Assembly (NCBI GenBank): GCA_023248915.1
Contig: JAHFDQ010000317.1
Span: 1 to 7,398, forward strand
DNA length: 7,398 nt
Source of the DNA: Archangiaceae bacterium
Lineage (GTDB): Bacteria; Myxococcota; Myxococcia; Myxococcales; Myxococcaceae
Reading direction: 5' to 3'
Shown here: piece by piece, positions 5,168 to 7,398 of the stretch
How positions within the stretch are numbered: position 1 is the stretch's first letter
Layout of the letters: each line of letters starts with the position of its first letter
Translations under genes and position numbers: made by a program
The notes under the pieces: generated by a model
Database searches by the model: none
Seen by the model: only the letters and a program-made list of their open reading frames with translations
What the model was told of the DNA's origin: nothing

Positions 5168-6841
5168 ATGGCGAAAAGAAAGAGAGCCGCCCCAGCGCCA
5201 CCGGCGCCGGCAGCCTCGGGACTCACGGGGCGACGCCTCGCCGCGCTCGCAGCCGCCTCGGGTGCGCTGGCCGCCATCGTCCACGGCGCTTCGCTGAAGG
5301 TGCCCTTCGTCTTCGACGACGCCTTCACCGTCGTGCAGAATCCCACACTCCGCGCTCCCGTGAACGTGGTGGCGCTCTTGCTTTGGTCTCGATTCCGCCC
5401 GCTCGTCAACGTCAGCTACGCCATCGACGCTGCCGTTCATGGAATCGAGCCGTTCGGGTTTCATCTCACCAACCTGCTCTTGCATGGCCTCTGCGCGGCG
5501 TTGGCGGCCCTGGTCGCCACCGCCGCCGCCCGCGACGCGGCCGTGCGGGCCGGGGTGAGGTCGCCCGCACTGGGCTGGCAGCTCTTGCCGGCGGCGCTGT
5601 TCGCGGTGCACCCGATGCTCACCCAGGGCGTCGCCTACGTCAGCGCGCGGAGCGAGCTCCTGTCGACGGCCTTCGGGCTGGTGGCGCTCCTGGCCCTCCG
5701 GCGCGCCTACTTCTCGCCCAAGGCGACCTGGCTGGTGCTGGGTGCGTCGTCCCTGGTCGCCGCCCTGGCGAGCAAGGAATCCGCGGCCGCGGTCCCGTTC
5801 GTGGCGCTGGGGTGGGCCTTCTGGCTCTTGCCCGCGCCGGCGTCGCCCCACCAGGTCAGGGCCCGGCGAACGGTGTGGGCCCTGGTCGGCCTGGTGGCGG
5901 TGGCGGGAGTCTTGCGGGTGCTGGCGCTCTGGCGCTTCGAGGCTCCGGTACCGCGCGGCCCTTTCGAGCACCTGATGCTCGAAGGGGTGCTCTTGTGGAC
6001 CTACCTGCGACTCTTCCTCCTTCCGTATGGGCAGACGCTGGAGCACGGGGTGCGCGAAATCGCCTCGCCCTTCGAGCTCTGGGTGGTGCTCGCCTTTGCC
6101 GCGCTGGCGGCGGGGGCGTTTCTCGTCGTTCGGGTGAGGCGGGCGGCGCCGCTGGCGGTGCTGGGCATCGGCTGGTTCCTCCTGTTCCTCTTGCCCTCCT
6201 CGAGCGTGGTGCCGTTGAACGAGCCGATGAGCGAGCACCGCGCCTATGGCGCGAGCCTCGGCCTGTTCCTCGCGGTCAGCCACGGGCTGTGGCGGGCGGC
6301 GCGGGCGTTGGGAAGCGAACGGGCCGAGCGGGCCACCGGGCTGGCCGCGGTGGCAGGGGCGGTCGCCGTCTTCGCGCCGCTGACCTACCTGCGCGATACC
6401 GTCTGGGCCGACCCGGTGCGGCTGTGGACCGAGGCCGTCGAGGCCTCTCCCGGCGTCTGGGCGGCGCAGTATTCGCTGGGCGGGTTGCTGGCGAACCAGG
6501 ACAACTGCCGCGACGCGGTCAAGCCGCTTCGAGCGGCCATCGCGCTGGTGCCTGACGAGGTGAAGGCGCACAACACCCTCGCCCACTGCCTGGCGACGCT
6601 GGGCCACCTCGACCAGGCCTACGCGGTGTTGACCGAGGCGACGCGGCGCGCGCCGAACGACGCGCAGACGTGGGCGAACCTCGCCGCGCTGGCGGTGGCC
6701 TCTCGACGGCCGGACAAGGCGCGCGAGTTCCTCACCCGCGCGCTCGTTCTCGAGCCGGGGGCGACCACTCGACGCGACCACCTGAAGGACCTCGACGGCA
6801 TGCCGCTGGACGAGCGCGCTCCCTGGCCGCCCTTGCCGTGA
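5168..6841 (+). CDS. Polytopic GT-C-like membrane protein with C-terminal TPR repeats (TMTC/PMT-like)
   Basis: 557 residues from ATG 5168-5170, followed by a basic, Ala/Pro-rich cytoplasmic tail (1-17). About 11-13 hydrophobic segments fill residues 25-405. FVFDDAFTVVQNP (47-59) places Asp50-Asp51 in the first large loop, where GT-C enzymes of the PMT/TMTC type carry an acidic catalytic motif. FGFHLTNLLLHGL (96-108), HPMLTQGVAYVSARSELLS (148-166), SKESAAAVPF (202-211) and NEPMSEHRAY (351-360) are the other hallmarks of the bacterial membrane-TPR family. WADPVRLWTEAVEASP (413-428) leads into three 34-residue TPRs at about 430-463, 465-498 and 499-532. By analogy with eukaryotic TMTC O-mannosyltransferases, it may use a polyprenyl-phosphate sugar as donor on the outer face, with the TPRs binding partners or acceptors; this is inference, and bacterial members are mostly uncharacterised. 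It is divergent from the GT4 operon and codirectional with the permease. Confidence 0.85.
   Translation: MAKRKRAAPAPPAPAASGLTGRRLAALAAASGALAAIVHGASLKVPFVFDDAFTVVQNPTLRAPVNVVALLLWSRFRPLVNVSYAIDAAVHGIEPFGFHLTNLLLHGLCAALAALVATAAARDAAVRAGVRSPALGWQLLPAALFAVHPMLTQGVAYVSARSELLSTAFGLVALLALRRAYFSPKATWLVLGASSLVAALASKESAAAVPFVALGWAFWLLPAPASPHQVRARRTVWALVGLVAVAGVLRVLALWRFEAPVPRGPFEHLMLEGVLLWTYLRLFLLPYGQTLEHGVREIASPFELWVVLAFAALAAGAFLVVRVRRAAPLAVLGIGWFLLFLLPSSSVVPLNEPMSEHRAYGASLGLFLAVSHGLWRAARALGSERAERATGLAAVAGAVAVFAPLTYLRDTVWADPVRLWTEAVEASPGVWAAQYSLGGLLANQDNCRDAVKPLRAAIALVPDEVKAHNTLAHCLATLGHLDQAYAVLTEATRRAPNDAQTWANLAALAVASRRPDKAREFLTRALVLEPGATTRRDHLKDLDGMPLDERAPWPPLP
5961..5985. repeat. Perfect 8-bp inverted repeat (hairpin) inside the GT-C/TPR gene
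   Basis: TTCGAGCA at 5963-5970 and TGCTCGAA at 5976-5983 are separated by five bases. One G-T wobble and one C-G pair extend the stem to ten pairs (5961-5985). It encodes Phe-Glu-His-Leu-Met-Leu-Glu (residues 266-272) just before a membrane segment. A coding-sequence coincidence is possible. Confidence 0.4.
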
Positions 6842-6887
6842 CGGCTTGCCGTGCGTGCCCCGGGTGTTCTTGATACGAGACCCTCTC

Positions 6888-7398
6888 GTGGCCCCTTCGC
6901 TCCAGCTCGCCCGCCCCCGCCTCGACCCGTTCGGGTTGATTTGGACGTTGGTGCGCACCGAGTTCAAGGTGCGCTACCACCGCACGGTGCTCGGCTTCTT
7001 CTGGGCGCTCCTGCGGCCGACCGCGATGGTGGTGGTGCTGGCCTCGGTCTTCTCGTTCCTCTTCGCCGACCAACCCCACTACCGGCTCGAGCTCTTGGTC
7101 GGGATGTTTCTCTGGGACTTCTTCGCCGACTCGACCAAGACCGGGCTCATCTCACTGCACGCCAAGGCCTACCTGCTCACCAAGACGCCATTCCCTCGCT
7201 GGGTGATGGTGGTGACGTCGTTCTCCAACGCCATCATCACGCTGGTCGTCGTCTGCACGGCGACAGTGGTGATTCTGTGGGCGGTCGGGCGGCCGGTGAC
7301 CCCGCTGACGGTCAGCCTGTTCGCCTGCTACGTGCTGTGCCTGGTGGTGATGGTGGTGGGCATCTCGCTCGGCACCAGCGTGCTGTTTCTGCGCTACC
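6888..7398 (+). CDS. wzm: ABC-2 type polysaccharide export permease (3' partial)
   Basis: The first 170 residues of the membrane subunit of an ABC exporter for O-antigen, capsule or teichoic-acid-like glycans; it should pair with a Wzt/TagH-type ATPase. FKVRYHRTVLGFFWALLRP (26-44) is the N-terminal amphipathic and first-helix signature of this permease group. LLVGMFLWDFFADSTKTG (69-86), LLTKTPFPRW (96-105) and the following helices also fit. Membrane segments lie near 42-60, 66-82, 107-132 and 140-167. GTG 6888 is preferred because a weak GAGA lies seven bases upstream and the N-terminus then has family-like length. In-frame GTG 6855, GTG 6864 and TTG 6870 remain possible. It lies 46 bases after the GT-C/TPR stop, is probably in the same transcript, and runs off the window at residue 170 of a usual 260-280. 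Confidence 0.9.
   Translation, partial: MAPSLQLARPRLDPFGLIWTLVRTEFKVRYHRTVLGFFWALLRPTAMVVVLASVFSFLFADQPHYRLELLVGMFLWDFFADSTKTGLISLHAKAYLLTKTPFPRWVMVVTSFSNAIITLVVVCTATVVILWAVGRPVTPLTVSLFACYVLCLVVMVVGISLGTSVLFLRY

Noticed and set aside
6832..6853. Direct repeat of CTTGCCGTG with a 13-base period around the GT-C/TPR stop, plus a 5-bp GCCGT/ACGGC inverted repeat.
   Set aside because: Too short to call a terminator or repeat element; no T-run follows, and such short matches are common in GC-rich DNA.
5135..6967. Very long open frame antisense to the whole GT-C/TPR gene, continuous with the GT4 gene.
   Set aside because: The translation is Arg/Gln/Gly-rich low-complexity sequence with no family motif. 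Long antisense frames are expected where third codon positions are nearly all G or C. The GT4 fold starts cleanly at ATG 5134.
192..7091. About 16 copies of CTCGAG, several times more than base composition predicts; considered as a motif or restriction-modification signal.
   Set aside because: Twelve of the sixteen are in-frame Leu-Glu written with the favoured codons CTC GAG on either strand, so codon usage explains the excess.
7024..7360. GTGGTG-rich stretches resembling microsatellite tracts.
   Set aside because: They are in-frame Val/Met codons of transmembrane helices in the permease, as expected for hydrophobic segments in a GC-rich genome.

Overview
This is a high-GC window, at a guess around 70% G+C, packed with genes and strongly biased to G or C in third codon positions. 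It carries part of a cell-surface polysaccharide or glycoconjugate biosynthesis locus. Composition, frequent GTG/TTG-type starts and the TPR-bearing GT-C membrane protein fit a high-GC Gram-negative such as a myxobacterium or other deltaproteobacterial relative. That assignment is an inference; no taxonomic marker gene is present.

Layout. Positions 1-659 (+) hold the C-terminal part of a family 2 (GT2) glycosyltransferase of rhamnosyltransferase type. Overlapping its stop by one base is a 755-residue gene (659-2926, +) that fuses a GT4 (GT-B fold) transferase to a second GT2 (GT-A fold) transferase. This pair ends four bases from a convergent minus-strand operon at a GC-rich stem-loop that spans both stop codons. 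The minus operon (5134 down to 2931) encodes a GT4 transferase, then a membrane-anchored GT2 transferase whose TTG start overlaps the GT4 stop (TTGA). A 33-bp intergenic gap at 5135-5167 holds overlapping -10-like elements for divergent transcription. To its right on the plus strand are a 557-residue multi-spanning GT-C-like protein with three C-terminal TPR repeats (5168-6841) and, after 46 bases, the first about 170 residues of an ABC-2 polysaccharide export permease (Wzm type), cut off by the window end.

Working model. The soluble and membrane-associated GT2/GT4 enzymes would build an oligosaccharide on a lipid carrier at the cytoplasmic face. The Wzm permease, with a Wzt ATPase expected just outside the window, would export it. 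The GT-C/TPR protein could use polyprenyl-phosphate sugars to modify the glycan or proteins on the outer side of the membrane. Sugar identities cannot be read from sequence.

No RNA gene, CRISPR array, insertion sequence or integration site was seen. The individual families are familiar. The less ordinary points are the GT4-GT2 fusion, the overlapping divergent promoters, the convergent stem-loop over two stops, an 18-bp perfect palindrome inside the fusion gene, and the GT-C/TPR gene next to an export permease.
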